In this document: positions 49,686-60,064 of the stretch, piece by piece | How positions within the stretch are numbered: position 1 is the first letter of the stretch | How the letters are laid out: the number at the start of each line of letters is the position of its first letter | Assembly: GCF_038397725.1 (NCBI RefSeq) | Contig: NZ_CP151634.1 | Span: 2,480,001-2,544,000 of the forward strand | Length of the DNA stretch: 64,000 bases | DNA from: Microbacterium sp. LWO13-1.2 | Lineage (GTDB): Bacteria; Actinomycetota; Actinomycetes; Actinomycetales; Microbacteriaceae | Direction: 5' to 3' | Made by a program: the position numbers and the translations under genes | Notes under the pieces: generated by a model | The model's input: only the letters and a program-made list of their open reading frames with translations | What the model was told of the DNA's origin: nothing | Databases searched by the model: none

Positions 49686-50795
49686 ATGCTCGAACTCGAT
49701 CTCTCCGCCGACATCCAGGCCCTGCGACTCACCTTCGGTGACATTCGCGAGGTCGTCGATGTCGAAGCGCTCCGTACTGAAATCGCCCGCCTCAACGAGG
49801 AAGCCGGTGCCCCCGACCTCTGGGACGACACCGAGCGCGCCCAGAAGGTGACCAGCGCACTCAGCCACCGCCAGTCGGAGCTCGCCCGGATCGAGGGGAT
49901 CGCCGGCCGTCTCGACGACCTCGAAGTCCTCGTCGGCCTCGCGAACGAGATGGGCGACGAGGAATCGGCGCAGGAGGCGCGCATCGAGCTCGCCGCCCTC
50001 ACCGAACTGATCAACCAGCTCGAGGTGCAGACTCTTCTCGGCGGCGAGTACGACGATCGTGCCGCCATCATCACGATCCGCTCCGGCGCGGGCGGCGACG
50101 ACGCCACAGACTTCGCCGAGATGCTCATGCGCATGTACCTGCGCTGGGCGGAGCAGCACAAGTACCCGGTGAAGGTCATGGACACCTCCTACGCCGAGGG
50201 TGCGGGAATCAAATCCGCGACGTTCGAGATCGACGCCCCCTACGCGTTCGGAACGCTGTCCGTCGAAGCCGGCACGCACCGTCTCGCGCGCATCAGCCCG
50301 TTCGGCTCCGCCGACAAGCGTCAGACCAGCTTCGCGGCTGTCGAGGTCATCCCGCTCATGGAGGAGGCCACTGCGGTGGAGATCCCCGAGGGTGACATCC
50401 GCGTCGACGTCTTCCGCTCGTCCGGCCCCGGCGGCCAGTCGGTCAACACCACCGACTCCGCCGTCCGCCTCACCCACCTGCCGACCGGCATCGTCGTGTC
50501 GATGCAGAACGAGAAGTCGCAGATCCAGAACCGCGCCGCGGCGATGCGCGTGCTGCAGACCCGCCTGTTGCTGCTGCAGAAGGCCGACGAGGCCGCGAAG
50601 AAGAAGGAACTCGCCGGAAACATCACCGCGAGCTGGGGCGACCAGATGCGCTCGTACTTCCTCTACGGACAGCAGCTCGTCAAGGACCTCCGCACCGGCC
50701 ACGAGTCCGGCAACCCGGCCGCCGTGTTCGACGGCGACCTCGACGGCTTCATCTCGGCGGGCATCCGCTGGCGCAAGCGCAAGGTCGAGGACTGA
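49686..50795 (+). CDS. prfB: peptide chain release factor 2
   Basis: A 369-aa release factor that reads UGA and UAA stop codons. The anticodon-like tripeptide SPF is in [14 protein letters not shown], and the peptidyl-hydrolysis GGQ is in [17 protein letters not shown]. The frame is uninterrupted from ATG: there is no in-frame UGA near codon 25, so this gene lacks the programmed frameshift of E. coli prfB, as expected for Actinobacteria. A large terminator follows. Confidence 0.96.
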   Translation: MLELDLSADIQALRLTFGDIREVVDVEALRTEIARLNEEAGAPDLWDDTERAQKVTSALSHRQSELARIEGIAGRLDDLEVLVGLANEMGDEESAQEARIELAALTELINQLEVQTLLGGEYDDRAAIITIRSGAGGDDATDFAEMLMRMYLRWAEQHKYPVKVMDTSYAEGAGIKSATFEIDAPYAFGTLSVEAGTHRLARISPFGSADKRQTSFAAVEVIPLMEEATAVEIPEGDIRVDVFRSSGPGGQSVNTTDSAVRLTHLPTGIVVSMQNEKSQIQNRAAAMRVLQTRLLLLQKADEAAKKKELAGNITASWGDQMRSYFLYGQQLVKDLRTGHESGNPAAVFDGDLDGFISAGIRWRKRKVED

Positions 50796-50804
50796 TCTCA
50801 GATT

Positions 50805-50851
50805 GAATGCAGAAGGCCCGGGAGCGAATCGCTCCCGGGCCTTCTGCATTC
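50805..50851. terminator. bidirectional terminator after prfB
   Basis: About 22-bp near-perfect stem GAATGCAGAAGGCCCGGGAG / CTCCCGGGCCTTCTGCATTC, with a short loop. ATCTCA and TGAGAT outside extend it imperfectly. It lies between the convergent prfB and DUF2510 genes and can act in both directions. Confidence 0.9.
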
Positions 50852-50860
50852 AGAGTGAGA

Positions 50861-51934
50861 TCACTGCATCAAGCAGGTCACGCCGGAACTGGTGAACTCA
50901 TCCGTGAACGCCGTCAGTGCGTCGGCATCCTGGAACATCTCATCACCGTTCGCGATGACACGCAGCGTGTCGTCGTCGATGTCGGATGCGACGAACGCCT
51001 CGCTGATGCAGGTGACCTGCTCAGGGGTGTACGTCTCTCCCTGGCCGGACAGCGTGAGGATCTCCGTGAGGCCCTCAGACACCTCTTCAACGGTCGGCCG
51101 ACCGGCCGAGGTCTCGTCGGTGGTGCTGTCGGTCTCATCGGGGTCCGGCGCGGCCTCCGTCGGGATCGACGTCGGGAAATCGTCCATCTCGCTCTGGACG
51201 CCCTCGGCGAAGGCGAACAGGTAGACGAACGACATCACGATGCCGATGATCGTGCCGACCACGGCGAGCGAGAGGCCCGCGATTCCCGGCCACTTCTTGC
51301 CCTTGAGGAACAACGACACGAGCGACAGGATGAAGCCGATTCCCAGGAGCACGAAACCGAACACTCCGACGAGCGGGATGAACACGAGGATCGTGCCGAG
51401 CACGGCCAACCCGAGGCCGACGAGTCCGAGGACCGACGGCTTCTTCGGACCGGCATCTGCCGCGGCATACGCACCGGGGACGCCTGCCGGAGCCGCGCCG
51501 GGGTATGCCGGAGCTGCAGCGGGGTACGCAGGTGCTGCGTAGCCCGGGGCGGCGATCTGGTAGCCGGGGTCCGCGGCGGGCGCGGACGTCGGGTAGGCGC
51601 CGCCGGCAGCATAGGGCGGAAGGCCGCTGTCGCTGATCGGCGTCGTCGCAGCGGTCTCGTTCGGTGCGACGAACGGCGCCTCGACCTGCGCGTCGGGCTC
51701 TGCCGCCGCAGCCGGGGGAGCGTAAGTCTCGCCCGTCGTGCGGATCACGGTGTCATCGAGAGAATCGGCAGCGGTCTCTTCGACCGCTGGAGTGTGTGCG
51801 ACTGCCGGAGCGTCTGCAACCACCGGCGCTTCGGGTGCGGCCGCCTCGGGAGCGAAGTGCTCCGTCCACTGCTGCCCGTCCCACCAGCGCTGTCGGCCAG
51901 AGCCGTCGTCGTACCAGCCTGCAGGTGTCGTCAT
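50861..51934 (-). CDS. DUF2510 domain membrane protein
   Basis: A 357-aa protein. The N-terminal DUF2510 module [26 protein letters not shown] (partly shown) is a WW-like motif typical of actinobacterial membrane proteins. A long Ala/Pro/Tyr-rich disordered part (30-165) leads to three hydrophobic segments of a DUF4190-like region ([21 protein letters not shown], then [18 protein letters not shown]). The exterior C-terminal tail is acidic and ends in a small domain with two cysteines ([16 protein letters not shown]). Role unknown. Confidence 0.85.
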   Translation of the reverse strand: MTTPAGWYDDGSGRQRWWDGQQWTEHFAPEAAAPEAPVVADAPAVAHTPAVEETAADSLDDTVIRTTGETYAPPAAAAEPDAQVEAPFVAPNETAATTPISDSGLPPYAAGGAYPTSAPAADPGYQIAAPGYAAPAYPAAAPAYPGAAPAGVPGAYAAADAGPKKPSVLGLVGLGLAVLGTILVFIPLVGVFGFVLLGIGFILSLVSLFLKGKKWPGIAGLSLAVVGTIIGIVMSFVYLFAFAEGVQSEMDDFPTSIPTEAAPDPDETDSTTDETSAGRPTVEEVSEGLTEILTLSGQGETYTPEQVTCISEAFVASDIDDDTLRVIANGDEMFQDADALTAFTDEFTSSGVTCLMQ

Positions 51935-52064
51935 GGGGTCCCCCTCGAAATCGTTCGCCCGCGCGGAACGCGCGAATCGGCTACCTCATATATAGCAGTG
52001 ACCGGTGACGTCACGGGGTGTCGCTCGCGATCACCGGAAGAGGCGCGTTTAGGCTCGTATCGCC

Positions 52065-53135
52065 ATGATTCGGTTCGAGAATGTCACGAAACGCTATCGC
52101 GGGACCGCCAGGCCCGCGCTCTCCGGTGTCGACTTCGAAGTGCAGCGGGGAGAGTTCCTCTTCCTCGTCGGTGCCTCGGGATCCGGCAAGTCGACCTGTC
52201 TCAGGTTGATTCTCCGCGAAGAGATTCCGTCAACCGGCCGCGTCGCGGTGCTCGGGCGCGATCTGCGCTCGCTCGCCAACCGCAAGGTGCCGTACTTCCG
52301 GCGGCACATCGGAGCGGTGTTCCAGGACTTCCGTCTGCTGCCGTCGAAGACCGTGTACCAGAACGTCGCGTTCACGCTTCAGGTCACCGGCTCATCTCGC
52401 GGCTTCATCCAGCAGGCGGTGCCGGAGGCGCTCGCACTCGTCGGCCTCGACGGCAAGCAGAAGCGGATGCCGCATGAGCTCTCCGGCGGTGAGCAGCAGC
52501 GCGTCGCGATCGCCCGCGCTCTCGTGAACCGTCCGCAGGTGCTGCTCGCCGACGAGCCCACCGGAAACCTCGATCCCGCCACATCCGTGGACATCATGCA
52601 GCTGCTCGCGCGCATCAACGCCGGTGGCACGACTGTTTTGATGGCCACGCACGAGGCCGGATTCGTCGACCAGATGCAGCGCCGCGTGATCGAGCTGCGT
52701 GACGGTGAGATGGTGCGCGACGAGGTGCACGGCGGTTACGGAGACACATCGAACATCCCGCGCCTGGTGCCGGAGGAGGTGCGCGGCGCCGCAGCGGTCG
52801 CCGCACTCACCGCTGTGCAGGAGGTGCAGCGCCAGACGGCCGACCTCTCGATGGTGCGCGCCGCCCTCGCCCAGGACCTGAGCGCCCAGCGCCGCGCAGC
52901 CGCAACGGCGCCCGCGCCGGAACCTGCGGTCCTGAAGCCGTCCGAGACTCCCCAGCCGGAGGCCTCCGTCGAGGAGCCCGCTCCCGTGCCGCACGACGTC
53001 TCGGAGCCGGCCGCCGCAGTCGCGCCCCGTACGCATCCGATCGTGCTGCCGCAGGTCGACATCGCCGACCTCGGCGTCGCCGATCGACTCGGTCTGTCCG
53101 ACGCGGACGACGAGGAAGTGGGACCGACCTCATGA
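52065..53135 (+). CDS. ftsE: cell division ATP-binding protein FtsE with C-terminal extension
   Basis: A 356-aa ABC ATPase that, with FtsX, activates peptidoglycan hydrolases at the septum. Walker A GASGSGKS (about 36-43), Q-loop VFQDFRLL, signature [15 protein letters not shown] and Walker [14 protein letters not shown] are intact. About 125 extra residues after the ATPase domain are Ala/Pro/Glu-rich, as in other Microbacteriaceae; their function is unclear. The stop overlaps the ftsX start by four bases. Confidence 0.96.
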   Translation: MIRFENVTKRYRGTARPALSGVDFEVQRGEFLFLVGASGSGKSTCLRLILREEIPSTGRVAVLGRDLRSLANRKVPYFRRHIGAVFQDFRLLPSKTVYQNVAFTLQVTGSSRGFIQQAVPEALALVGLDGKQKRMPHELSGGEQQRVAIARALVNRPQVLLADEPTGNLDPATSVDIMQLLARINAGGTTVLMATHEAGFVDQMQRRVIELRDGEMVRDEVHGGYGDTSNIPRLVPEEVRGAAAVAALTAVQEVQRQTADLSMVRAALAQDLSAQRRAAATAPAPEPAVLKPSETPQPEASVEEPAPVPHDVSEPAAAVAPRTHPIVLPQVDIADLGVADRLGLSDADDEEVGPTS

Positions 53136-54046
53136 GATACGGTCTGATCCTCACAGAGGCCCTCGGCGGCCTCCGCAGAAACATCTCGATGGTGATCTCC
53201 GTCGTGCTCGTGACGTTCGTCTCGCTGACGTTCGTCGGAGCCGCGATCCTCATGCAGGCGCAGATCGGCACCATGCGCGGCTACTGGACCGAGCGCGCCC
53301 AGGTGGCCGTGTACATGTGCTCCGGCGTGTCCGAATCGCCGACCTGCCTCAACGGCTCCGCAACCGAGGAACAGGTGCAGATCGTCCGCGCCCAGATCGA
53401 GGGTGACGCGCTCGCGCCGCTCATCGCCGATGTGCGCTTCGAGACGAAGGACGAGGCGTACGCCAACATCGTCGAGCAGATCGGCGAGGAGAAGGCCAGC
53501 GTCTTCACCGCAGACCAGATGTCCGAGAGCTTCTTCGTGACGCTGAAGGATCCGAGTCAGTCCCAGGTGCTCGTCGAGGCGTTCAACGGGGTAGCAGGAG
53601 TGGAGCAGGTGGCCGACCAGCTGCAATACCTCGAACCGCTCTTCTCGGCTCTCACCGTCGCAACGTACATCGCCATCGGAATCGCCGTCCTCATGCTCAT
53701 CGCGGCGATCCTGCTGATCGCCACCACGATCCGTCTCTCGGCGTACGCGCGACGCAAGGAGATCGGGATCATGCGCCTGGTCGGAGCATCCAACCGTTTC
53801 ATCCAGACGCCGTTCGTCCTTGAGGGCGTCTTCGCGGCCTTCCTCGGTTCGGCGCTGGCCAGCGTCGCGGTGGTCGCGGGCGTTCATTTCGGCGTCGACG
53901 GATACCTGCGAGGTCGCGTGCCGTTCATCACCACCTGGGTGACGATGCAGGACGCAGTGCTCGTCGTCCCCGTGCTCATCGGCATCGGTATCGTGCTCGC
54001 CGCGCTGTCCGCAGGGTTCGCGATCCGTCGCTGGCTGCGCACCTGA
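53132..54046 (+). CDS. ftsX: cell division permease FtsX
   Basis: A 304-aa membrane protein of the FtsX/LolE type. The N-terminal helix ([22 protein letters not shown] partly shown) is followed by an extracellular domain of about 120 residues with two cysteines ([10 protein letters not shown]) and the [12 protein letters not shown] region, then three membrane helices, with [20 protein letters not shown] between them, the FtsX signature. It forms the FtsEX complex with the upstream ATPase. Confidence 0.96.
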   Translation: MRYGLILTEALGGLRRNISMVISVVLVTFVSLTFVGAAILMQAQIGTMRGYWTERAQVAVYMCSGVSESPTCLNGSATEEQVQIVRAQIEGDALAPLIADVRFETKDEAYANIVEQIGEEKASVFTADQMSESFFVTLKDPSQSQVLVEAFNGVAGVEQVADQLQYLEPLFSALTVATYIAIGIAVLMLIAAILLIATTIRLSAYARRKEIGIMRLVGASNRFIQTPFVLEGVFAAFLGSALASVAVVAGVHFGVDGYLRGRVPFITTWVTMQDAVLVVPVLIGIGIVLAALSAGFAIRRWLRT

Positions 54047-54110
54047 GGTCGCTGTCGTTGTAGACTGAAAGGCTGTCGTGCGCCCGCACGGCACAGATCA
54101 GGAGAGCATC

Positions 54111-54587
54111 ATGCCCAGGGAACGCGGGGAGAAGGTCGTCGCGACCAATCGTCGCGCACGTCACGACTACAACATCGAGAAGTCGTACGAGGCGGGGATG
54201 GTGCTCACGGGCACCGAAGTGAAGTCGCTGCGCCAGGGGCGCGCCAATCTGAGCGACGGATACGCGTTCATCAAGGGCAACGAGGTGTTCCTCGACGCCG
54301 TGCACATCCCGGAGTACTCGCAGGGGCACTGGACGAACCACTCGGCGAAGCGCATCCGCAAGCTGCTCCTGCACCGCGAGGAGATCGCGAAGCTCTCCCA
54401 CGCAGTGTCCGCGGGCGGATACACGCTGGTTCCGCTGAAGCTGTATTTCACCGACGGGCGCGCGAAGGTCGAGATCGCACTGGCCAAGGGCAAGCGCGAG
54501 TACGACAAGCGCCAGACCCTGCGCGAACGCCAGGACACCCGCGAGGCCGAGCGCGCCATGCGCACTCGTAACCGCGTCGGGGACTAG
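54111..54587 (+). CDS. smpB: tmRNA-binding protein SmpB
   Basis: A 158-aa protein that brings tmRNA to stalled ribosomes. Conserved blocks: NRRARHDYNIEKSYEAGMVL, GTEVKSLRQGRANLSDGYAF, and the Arg/Lys-rich C-terminal tail KGKREYDKRQTLRERQD. The ATG at 54111 follows AGGAGAGCATC. It is part of the ftsE-ftsX-smpB cluster common in Actinobacteria. No tmRNA gene is adjacent. Confidence 0.96.
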   Translation: MPRERGEKVVATNRRARHDYNIEKSYEAGMVLTGTEVKSLRQGRANLSDGYAFIKGNEVFLDAVHIPEYSQGHWTNHSAKRIRKLLLHREEIAKLSHAVSAGGYTLVPLKLYFTDGRAKVEIALAKGKREYDKRQTLRERQDTREAERAMRTRNRVGD

Positions 54588-54636
54588 CGGCGTCGACACG
54601 GGATCGACGCGTTTCGTCTCGTCGCAGGCTCCTCGC

Positions 54637-56508
54637 TCAACGACCGGTCGTGGGCGTGAACCCGAACACGCGTCCGAGGAATGTCAGCTCCCGCTCCAGG
54701 GAGTCGATGATCGTCTCCGCCCTGCGGAAGCCATGCCCCTCGCCCTGATAGAGCACGTACTCGTGCGCGATCCCACGCGCGGCCAGCGCGTCGCGGATCG
54801 CTTCGGACTGCGATGGCGGCACGACGAGGTCGTCCGCGCCCTGCAGCAGGAGCACCGGGACATCGATCCGGTCGGTGTGCGTGAGCGGTGAGCGGTCGAT
54901 GTAGACCTGCTCGAGTTCCGGCAGCGGCCCGACGAGCCCGTTGAGGTAGTGCTTCTCGAAGTCGTGCGTGTCTTCGGCGATCATGCGCAGGTCGCCGACA
55001 CCGTAGCGGCTGATGCCCGCGGCGAAGACCCCGCCCCGCACCAGTGCGCACAGCACGGTCCAGCCGCCGGCAGAACCACCGCGGATGGCGATGCGCTGCG
55101 GATCGGCAGCGCCGGATGCCGCGAGCCCGCGCGCCGCGGCCAGCACGTCGTCGACGTCGGCGACGCCCCAGGCGCCGTCCAGTCGCTCGCGGTAGGCGCG
55201 ACCATAGCCGGTGGAGCCGCCGTAATTCACGTCCAGCACACCGATCCCTCGGCTCGTGTAGAACGCGATGGCGGCGGATGCCGCGCCCGACGCGTGTGCG
55301 GTCGGTCCGCCGTGCACCAGCACGACGTACGGCGGGAGGTCGCCGGAGTCGGCGGATGCATCCGGGTGCGCGGGCGCGTAGTCGAAGGCGTGCACCGGGC
55401 CGCTCGGCCCGTCGAACGAGACCGCGCGAGCCGGCGGCATCCATCGGTCGTCAAGGGCGCGTCCGCCGCGGACGGCGACGACCTCGCCGGAGTCGATGTC
55501 GACGGACCACAGACCGGCCTCGGTCCCCGAACCCCCGCCGGAGAGGAGCACGCGTGAGCCGGAGACGTCGTCGACGCTGACGTGCGCATCGGCGGGCACG
55601 TCGAGTCGGCGTGCATCGCCGTCGAGGTCGATCAGGACGACTTCATCACGCCCGTTCGTCCGCACCGCGACGATCCGGCCGTCGGGCAGGGGCTGGTACC
55701 AGCGATTGCCGAGCACCCAGAGGCCGTAGCCGGTGTCGGCGTCCGCCGGCGCGATCGGCTCGGGAGCCGCGGAGAGAGCTGCGCCGTCGAGCGTCAGTCG
55801 CTGCACCCCCCACCGTCCAGTCGGATCGTCCGCGAAGAGCAGTTGCGAATCGCTGACCCACTCCGGTTGCAGTGCGGCGTTGGTCGGCACGTCGACGCGC
55901 GTGCCGGCGTCGAGCGCGGCGATCACGAGTGACGCGTGCTCCCACGGCATCCGATCGGTGCTCCACTCGACCCAGGCGAGCCGTGAACCATCGGGAGAGA
56001 GCGCGGGGTGCGCGAAGAAGCCGGGACCGCTCGCGACCACTCGCACCGTGTCGTCGTCTGCGGCCGCCGAGCCATCGAGCGGGATCTCGACGATCGCGCG
56101 GGTGTGGGGCTCTGACCGCAGGTCCTCCTGCACGGCCAGCAGTCGCCCGCGCTGCAGGCTCAGTCCGCCGTACCGTGCACCGGCCGCGGTCAAGGGCTCG
56201 GGCTCGGCGCCCGGTGCGAGCCGGCGTACCCGCTGATCGCCCGCATCGACGAAGTACAGGGTGCCATCGGCATCCGCCGTCCAGGCGCCGCCGCCGTACT
56301 CGTGCACGCGGGAACGCGCGTTCCACGGGGCGGGCAGCACCTCTCGGCCGGTCGAGCTGCGGACGGTGACGCGGCCGCCCTCGGCGGGCACCGACTCTCC
56401 CCACCAGATCTCGTCGCCCACGAAGAGGGCGCCGTCGATGCGCGGGGCGGATGCCGCGACATCCGCTGCCGAGAAGGGGGAGGGCCAGGAGCCGTACGGA
56501 GTCGCCAT
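54637..56508 (-). CDS. S9 family prolyl oligopeptidase-like serine peptidase
   Basis: A 623-aa two-domain peptidase. Residues 1-360 look like a beta-propeller; the last 250 form an alpha/beta-hydrolase. The catalytic Ser is in IRGGSAGGWT (GxSxGG), the Asp in LLLQGADDLVVPPSQSE and the His in YQGEGHGFR. VLVHGGPTAH supplies the oxyanion region. No signal peptide is seen, so it is likely cytosolic, cutting short peptides. It is transcribed alone, divergent from metF. Confidence 0.9.
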   Translation of the reverse strand: MATPYGSWPSPFSAADVAASAPRIDGALFVGDEIWWGESVPAEGGRVTVRSSTGREVLPAPWNARSRVHEYGGGAWTADADGTLYFVDAGDQRVRRLAPGAEPEPLTAAGARYGGLSLQRGRLLAVQEDLRSEPHTRAIVEIPLDGSAAADDDTVRVVASGPGFFAHPALSPDGSRLAWVEWSTDRMPWEHASLVIAALDAGTRVDVPTNAALQPEWVSDSQLLFADDPTGRWGVQRLTLDGAALSAAPEPIAPADADTGYGLWVLGNRWYQPLPDGRIVAVRTNGRDEVVLIDLDGDARRLDVPADAHVSVDDVSGSRVLLSGGGSGTEAGLWSVDIDSGEVVAVRGGRALDDRWMPPARAVSFDGPSGPVHAFDYAPAHPDASADSGDLPPYVVLVHGGPTAHASGAASAAIAFYTSRGIGVLDVNYGGSTGYGRAYRERLDGAWGVADVDDVLAAARGLAASGAADPQRIAIRGGSAGGWTVLCALVRGGVFAAGISRYGVGDLRMIAEDTHDFEKHYLNGLVGPLPELEQVYIDRSPLTHTDRIDVPVLLLQGADDLVVPPSQSEAIRDALAARGIAHEYVLYQGEGHGFRRAETIIDSLERELTFLGRVFGFTPTTGR

Positions 56509-56704
56509 GCATCGAGCTTAGGTCGGCAGTGTGACGTCGTGTGTCGTGGTCGCGTGCGCGGAACGGGTCGGCTGTTCTACCTTGCTGGAAACGCCCGATT
56601 CACCTCGAGCGTGGTGCGACAGCCGAGCCCGGCACCCGCCCGTGAACGACAGGCCTGCCCTGTCGCGCGCGGCTGCTATGTCCGTCTGCCACTCAGGAGA
56701 GAAG

Positions 56705-57649
56705 ATGCCCGAGGAATTCACCCCCGGCGCCACTCGTGTGCCGTTCTCCTTCGAGCTCTACCCGCCGCGCTCGGAGTCGAGCGAAGAGGCCCTGCACGAG
56801 ACGGTGCGGCAGCTCGCCGCCGCCGGCCCGGAGTTCCTCTCCGTCACGTACGGCGCCGGCGGATCGACCGGCGGACGATCCCTTGATGTCCTCCGCTACA
56901 TCCGCGCCCACACCGACGTCGAACCGCTCGCGCACCTCACCTGCGTCGGGAACACCTACGCGGGGGCAGCGCGCCTGATCCGGGAGTTCCTGGATGCCGG
57001 CATCCTCAGCTTCCTCGCTCTGCGCGGCGACCCGCCGCAGGGGCAGACGGAGGCGTTTCTCGGGGACCTGGAGAGCGCGGCGCAGCTGGTGCAGCTCATC
57101 GACCGGGTGCAGGCGGAACGAGCGCCTTACGAAGAGGCTCCGGTTCCGGGCTTCCCTGGCGCAGCCAGGGTCGACCCGCGGCGAAAGGTCAACATCGCCG
57201 TCGCCGCATTCCCGAAGGGGCATCCGCGTGCGACGCATCGCACGCAGGACGTCGAGGCGCTGCTTGCCAAGCAGGCGGCTGGGGCGACCTTCGCGATCAC
57301 GCAGCTCTTCTTCCATGCCGACGACTACCTGGCCTTCGTCGAACGCGCTCGCGCTGCCGGCGTCACGATCCCGATCCTCCCCGGCATCATGCCGATCACT
57401 TCGCACGTGCGTCTCGCCCGTGTGCTGGAACTCACCGGGGAAGACCTGCCCAGCGAGCTCGCCATCGCGCTCGAGGTCGAGCCGACCCCCGAGGGCCGCC
57501 GCGAGATCGGGATCGAATGGGCCGCGCGTCTCGCCCGCGAGGTCGTCGCCGGCGGCGCGCCCGGCGTGCACCTCTATGCCTTCAACCAGCACGACACCGT
57601 CCTCACCGTCCTCGCAGAAGCCGGCATCCTCCCGGCCCTGCGCCACTAG
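56705..57649 (+). CDS. metF: methylenetetrahydrofolate reductase
   Basis: A 314-aa flavoprotein that reduces 5,10-methylene-THF to 5-methyl-THF, the methyl donor for MetE. Conserved blocks: FSFELYPPRS at the start (Glu for folate), VTYGAGGSTGG, HLTCVGNTYAG, LALRGDPPQG, and ITQLFFHADDYLAFV. AGGAGAGAAG precedes the ATG at 56705; in-frame starts further upstream lack support. The metE gene begins 21 bp after its stop, so the two are an operon. No riboswitch was recognised in the 196 bp before it. Confidence 0.95.
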   Translation: MPEEFTPGATRVPFSFELYPPRSESSEEALHETVRQLAAAGPEFLSVTYGAGGSTGGRSLDVLRYIRAHTDVEPLAHLTCVGNTYAGAARLIREFLDAGILSFLALRGDPPQGQTEAFLGDLESAAQLVQLIDRVQAERAPYEEAPVPGFPGAARVDPRRKVNIAVAAFPKGHPRATHRTQDVEALLAKQAAGATFAITQLFFHADDYLAFVERARAAGVTIPILPGIMPITSHVRLARVLELTGEDLPSELAIALEVEPTPEGRREIGIEWAARLAREVVAGGAPGVHLYAFNQHDTVLTVLAEAGILPALRH

Positions 57650-57670
57650 ACCCCGCCGAAAGGAAAGACC

Positions 57671-59983
57671 ATGACTGCATTCCCCGAGGGAACCATCCTC
57701 GGCTACCCCCGTATCGGTCGCCGCCGCGAACTCAAGAAGGCCATCGAGTCGTTCTGGGCCGGCCGCATCGACGAGCAGGAACTCGCGCGCACCTCCGCAG
57801 AGCTGCGGGCTACGACCCGCGAGCGGCTCGCTGCACTGGGCCTCGGCCGCACCGACTCCGCCATCCCCGAGTCGTTCTCGTACTACGACCAGGTGCTCGA
57901 CGCCGCCGTCACGGTTGGCGCGATCCCGACCCGTTTCGAGGGCCTGCGCGCTGCAGACGGCACGATCGGCCTGCCCGCGTACTTCACCATCGCCCGCGGC
58001 GAGGGGGAGCGCGCGCCGCTCGAGATGACGAAGTGGTTCGACTCGAACTACCACTACCTGGTGCCGGAGATCGGGCCGGAGACGGCCTTCTCGCTCTCCA
58101 GCGACCGCCTCGTGCGTGAGGTGGCCGAGGGCGTCGCCGCCGGCTTCGTGACCCGTCCCGTTGTCGTGGGTCCGGTGACGCTGCTTGCTCTCGCCAAGGC
58201 GTCGGATGACGCCCCCGAGGGCTTTGACCCGCTGTCCCGTCTCGACGACCTGCTCCCGGTCTATGTCGAGCTCCTGGCACGCCTGAAGGATGCCGGCGCC
58301 GAATGGGTGCAGCTCGACGAGCCCGCGCTGGTCAGCGAGTCGCTTCCCGCATCCGTCGCGCAGCTCTCCGATGCCGCAGCCCGTGCGCTCGCGGTGCTCG
58401 GCGGCGCGACCGAGCGTCCGTCGATCCTCGTCGCCGCACCCTACGCCGAGCTCGGCGAGGTGTTCCCCGTGCTCGCCGCTGCGCCCGTCGAGGCGATCGC
58501 CGTCGACCTCGTCCGCGGCGGTGTGCCGACGGCAGCTGCCGGACTCGAGAGCAAGACCCTCGTCGGCGGCGTCATCGACGGCCACAACATCTGGCGCGGC
58601 GACCTCGCGGCGGCCTACGACAAGCTGGAAGCCCTCCGCGGGCTCGGCGCTGCTGCGGTCGCCGCATCCACCTCGACCTCGCTGCTGCACGTGCCGCACA
58701 ATGTCGCGGACGAGACCAAGCTCGACGCTCGCCTGGTCTCCTGGCTCGCGTTCGCGGATCAGAAGGTCGAGCAGGTCGTCGTTCTCGCCCGTGGCCTCGG
58801 CCAGGGCCGCGCTGCGATCGAGGATGAGCTCGCTGCGGCATCCGCTGCACTCGAGGACCGTCTGAGCGCACCCGGCGTCCGCGACGGACTGGTCCGGCAG
58901 CGCGAGCTCAGCGAGGCCGACTTCTCGCGGGTCTCGTACGAGGAGCGCGAGACGGCGCAGGAGGCGCTGGGGCTGCCGGCTCTGCCGCTCACCACGATCG
59001 GCTCGTTCCCGCAGACCGGCGACATCCGCCGGGCGCGCGCGCAGTACGGGCGTGGCGAGCTCCCGCAGGAGGACTACGAGGACTTCCTGCGGCGCGAGAT
59101 CGACAGCGTCGTCTCGCTGCAGGAGGAGCTCGGTCTCGACGTGCTGGTGCACGGCGAGCCGGAGCGCAACGACATGGTGCAGTACTTCGCCGAGAACCTC
59201 GACGGCTTCGCGGTCACCGAGAACGGCTGGGTGCAGTCCTACGGGTCGCGGGCGACCCGCCCGTCGATCCTGTGGGGCGACGTGTCGCGTCCTGCCCCGA
59301 TCACGGTCGACTGGTCCTCGTACGCGCAGTCCCTGACCGTGAAGCACATGAAGGGCATGCTCACCGGACCGGTCACGATCCTGGCGTGGTCGTTCGTGCG
59401 CGACGACCAGCCGCTGGGCGAGACCGCCAACCAGGTCGCGCTGGCGCTCCGCGAGGAGATCGCCGACCTCGAGACCGCCGGCATCGAGATCATCCAGGTC
59501 GACGAGCCGGCACTGCGCGAGCTGCTGCCGCTGAAGCAGGCCGACCAGGCTGCATACCTGGACTGGTCGGTGGCATCTTTCCGCCTGTCCACGGGTGGCG
59601 CGGCCGCTGGCACGCAGATCCACACGCACCTCTGTTACTCGGAGTTCGGCGTCGTGATCGATGCGATCCGTGCCCTCGACGCCGATGTCACCTCGATCGA
59701 GGCGGCACGCAGCCGCATGGAGGTCGTCACCGACATCGCCGAGGTCGGCTTCGACCACGGCATCGGCCCTGGCGTGTACGACATCCACTCGCCGCGCGTT
59801 CCGAGCACATCGGAGATCGAAGCGCTGCTGCGCCGTGCCGTCGAGGAGATCCCGACGCGTCAGCTCTGGGTCAACCCGGACTGCGGCCTGAAGACCCGCG
59901 GCTACGCCGAGACGACCGAGTCGCTGCGCAACATCGTCGAGGCCACTCGTCGCGTGCGCGAGGACGTGAACGTCACGGCCTGA
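57671..59983 (+). CDS. metE: cobalamin-independent methionine synthase
   Basis: A 770-aa enzyme that transfers the methyl group from 5-methyl-THF(polyglutamate) to homocysteine, using zinc. The N-terminal domain begins with LGYPRIGRRRELKKAIESFW and includes EMTKWFDSNYHYLVPE; the C-terminal domain has TTIGSFPQTGDIR. Zinc ligands are in IHTHLCYSEF (His and Cys) and VNPDCGLKTR (Cys), plus Glu between them. The length fits the long MetE form. It is paired with metF and ended by a perfect terminator. Confidence 0.97.
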   Translation: MTAFPEGTILGYPRIGRRRELKKAIESFWAGRIDEQELARTSAELRATTRERLAALGLGRTDSAIPESFSYYDQVLDAAVTVGAIPTRFEGLRAADGTIGLPAYFTIARGEGERAPLEMTKWFDSNYHYLVPEIGPETAFSLSSDRLVREVAEGVAAGFVTRPVVVGPVTLLALAKASDDAPEGFDPLSRLDDLLPVYVELLARLKDAGAEWVQLDEPALVSESLPASVAQLSDAAARALAVLGGATERPSILVAAPYAELGEVFPVLAAAPVEAIAVDLVRGGVPTAAAGLESKTLVGGVIDGHNIWRGDLAAAYDKLEALRGLGAAAVAASTSTSLLHVPHNVADETKLDARLVSWLAFADQKVEQVVVLARGLGQGRAAIEDELAAASAALEDRLSAPGVRDGLVRQRELSEADFSRVSYEERETAQEALGLPALPLTTIGSFPQTGDIRRARAQYGRGELPQEDYEDFLRREIDSVVSLQEELGLDVLVHGEPERNDMVQYFAENLDGFAVTENGWVQSYGSRATRPSILWGDVSRPAPITVDWSSYAQSLTVKHMKGMLTGPVTILAWSFVRDDQPLGETANQVALALREEIADLETAGIEIIQVDEPALRELLPLKQADQAAYLDWSVASFRLSTGGAAAGTQIHTHLCYSEFGVVIDAIRALDADVTSIEAARSRMEVVTDIAEVGFDHGIGPGVYDIHSPRVPSTSEIEALLRRAVEEIPTRQLWVNPDCGLKTRGYAETTESLRNIVEATRRVREDVNVTA

Positions 59984-59990
59984 CGTCGTT

Positions 59991-60043
59991 GAAACGCAAG
60001 AACCGCTCTCCCCGAAGCCTGGGGAGAGCGGTTCTTGCGTTTC
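59991..60043. terminator. perfect 23-bp terminator between metE and lexA
   Basis: GAAACGCAAGAACCGCTCTC plus CCC (59991-60013) pairs fully with 60021-60043 around a seven-base loop, with a TTT end on the plus strand. It lies between convergent genes and can serve both. Confidence 0.93.
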
Positions 60044-60064
60044 CAGCGAGTGGATGCCGGATGC

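Noticed and set aside
49686..49800. Programmed +1 frameshift in prfB
   Set aside because: The gene is open from ATG to stop with no in-frame UGA near codon 25.
54588..54636. tmRNA gene next to smpB
   Set aside because: Only 49 bp separate smpB from the convergent peptidase gene; no tRNA-like ends are present.
56520..56704. SAM or SAH riboswitch before metF-metE
   Set aside because: No recognisable conserved core of the known classes could be found by eye; only GC-rich sequence.
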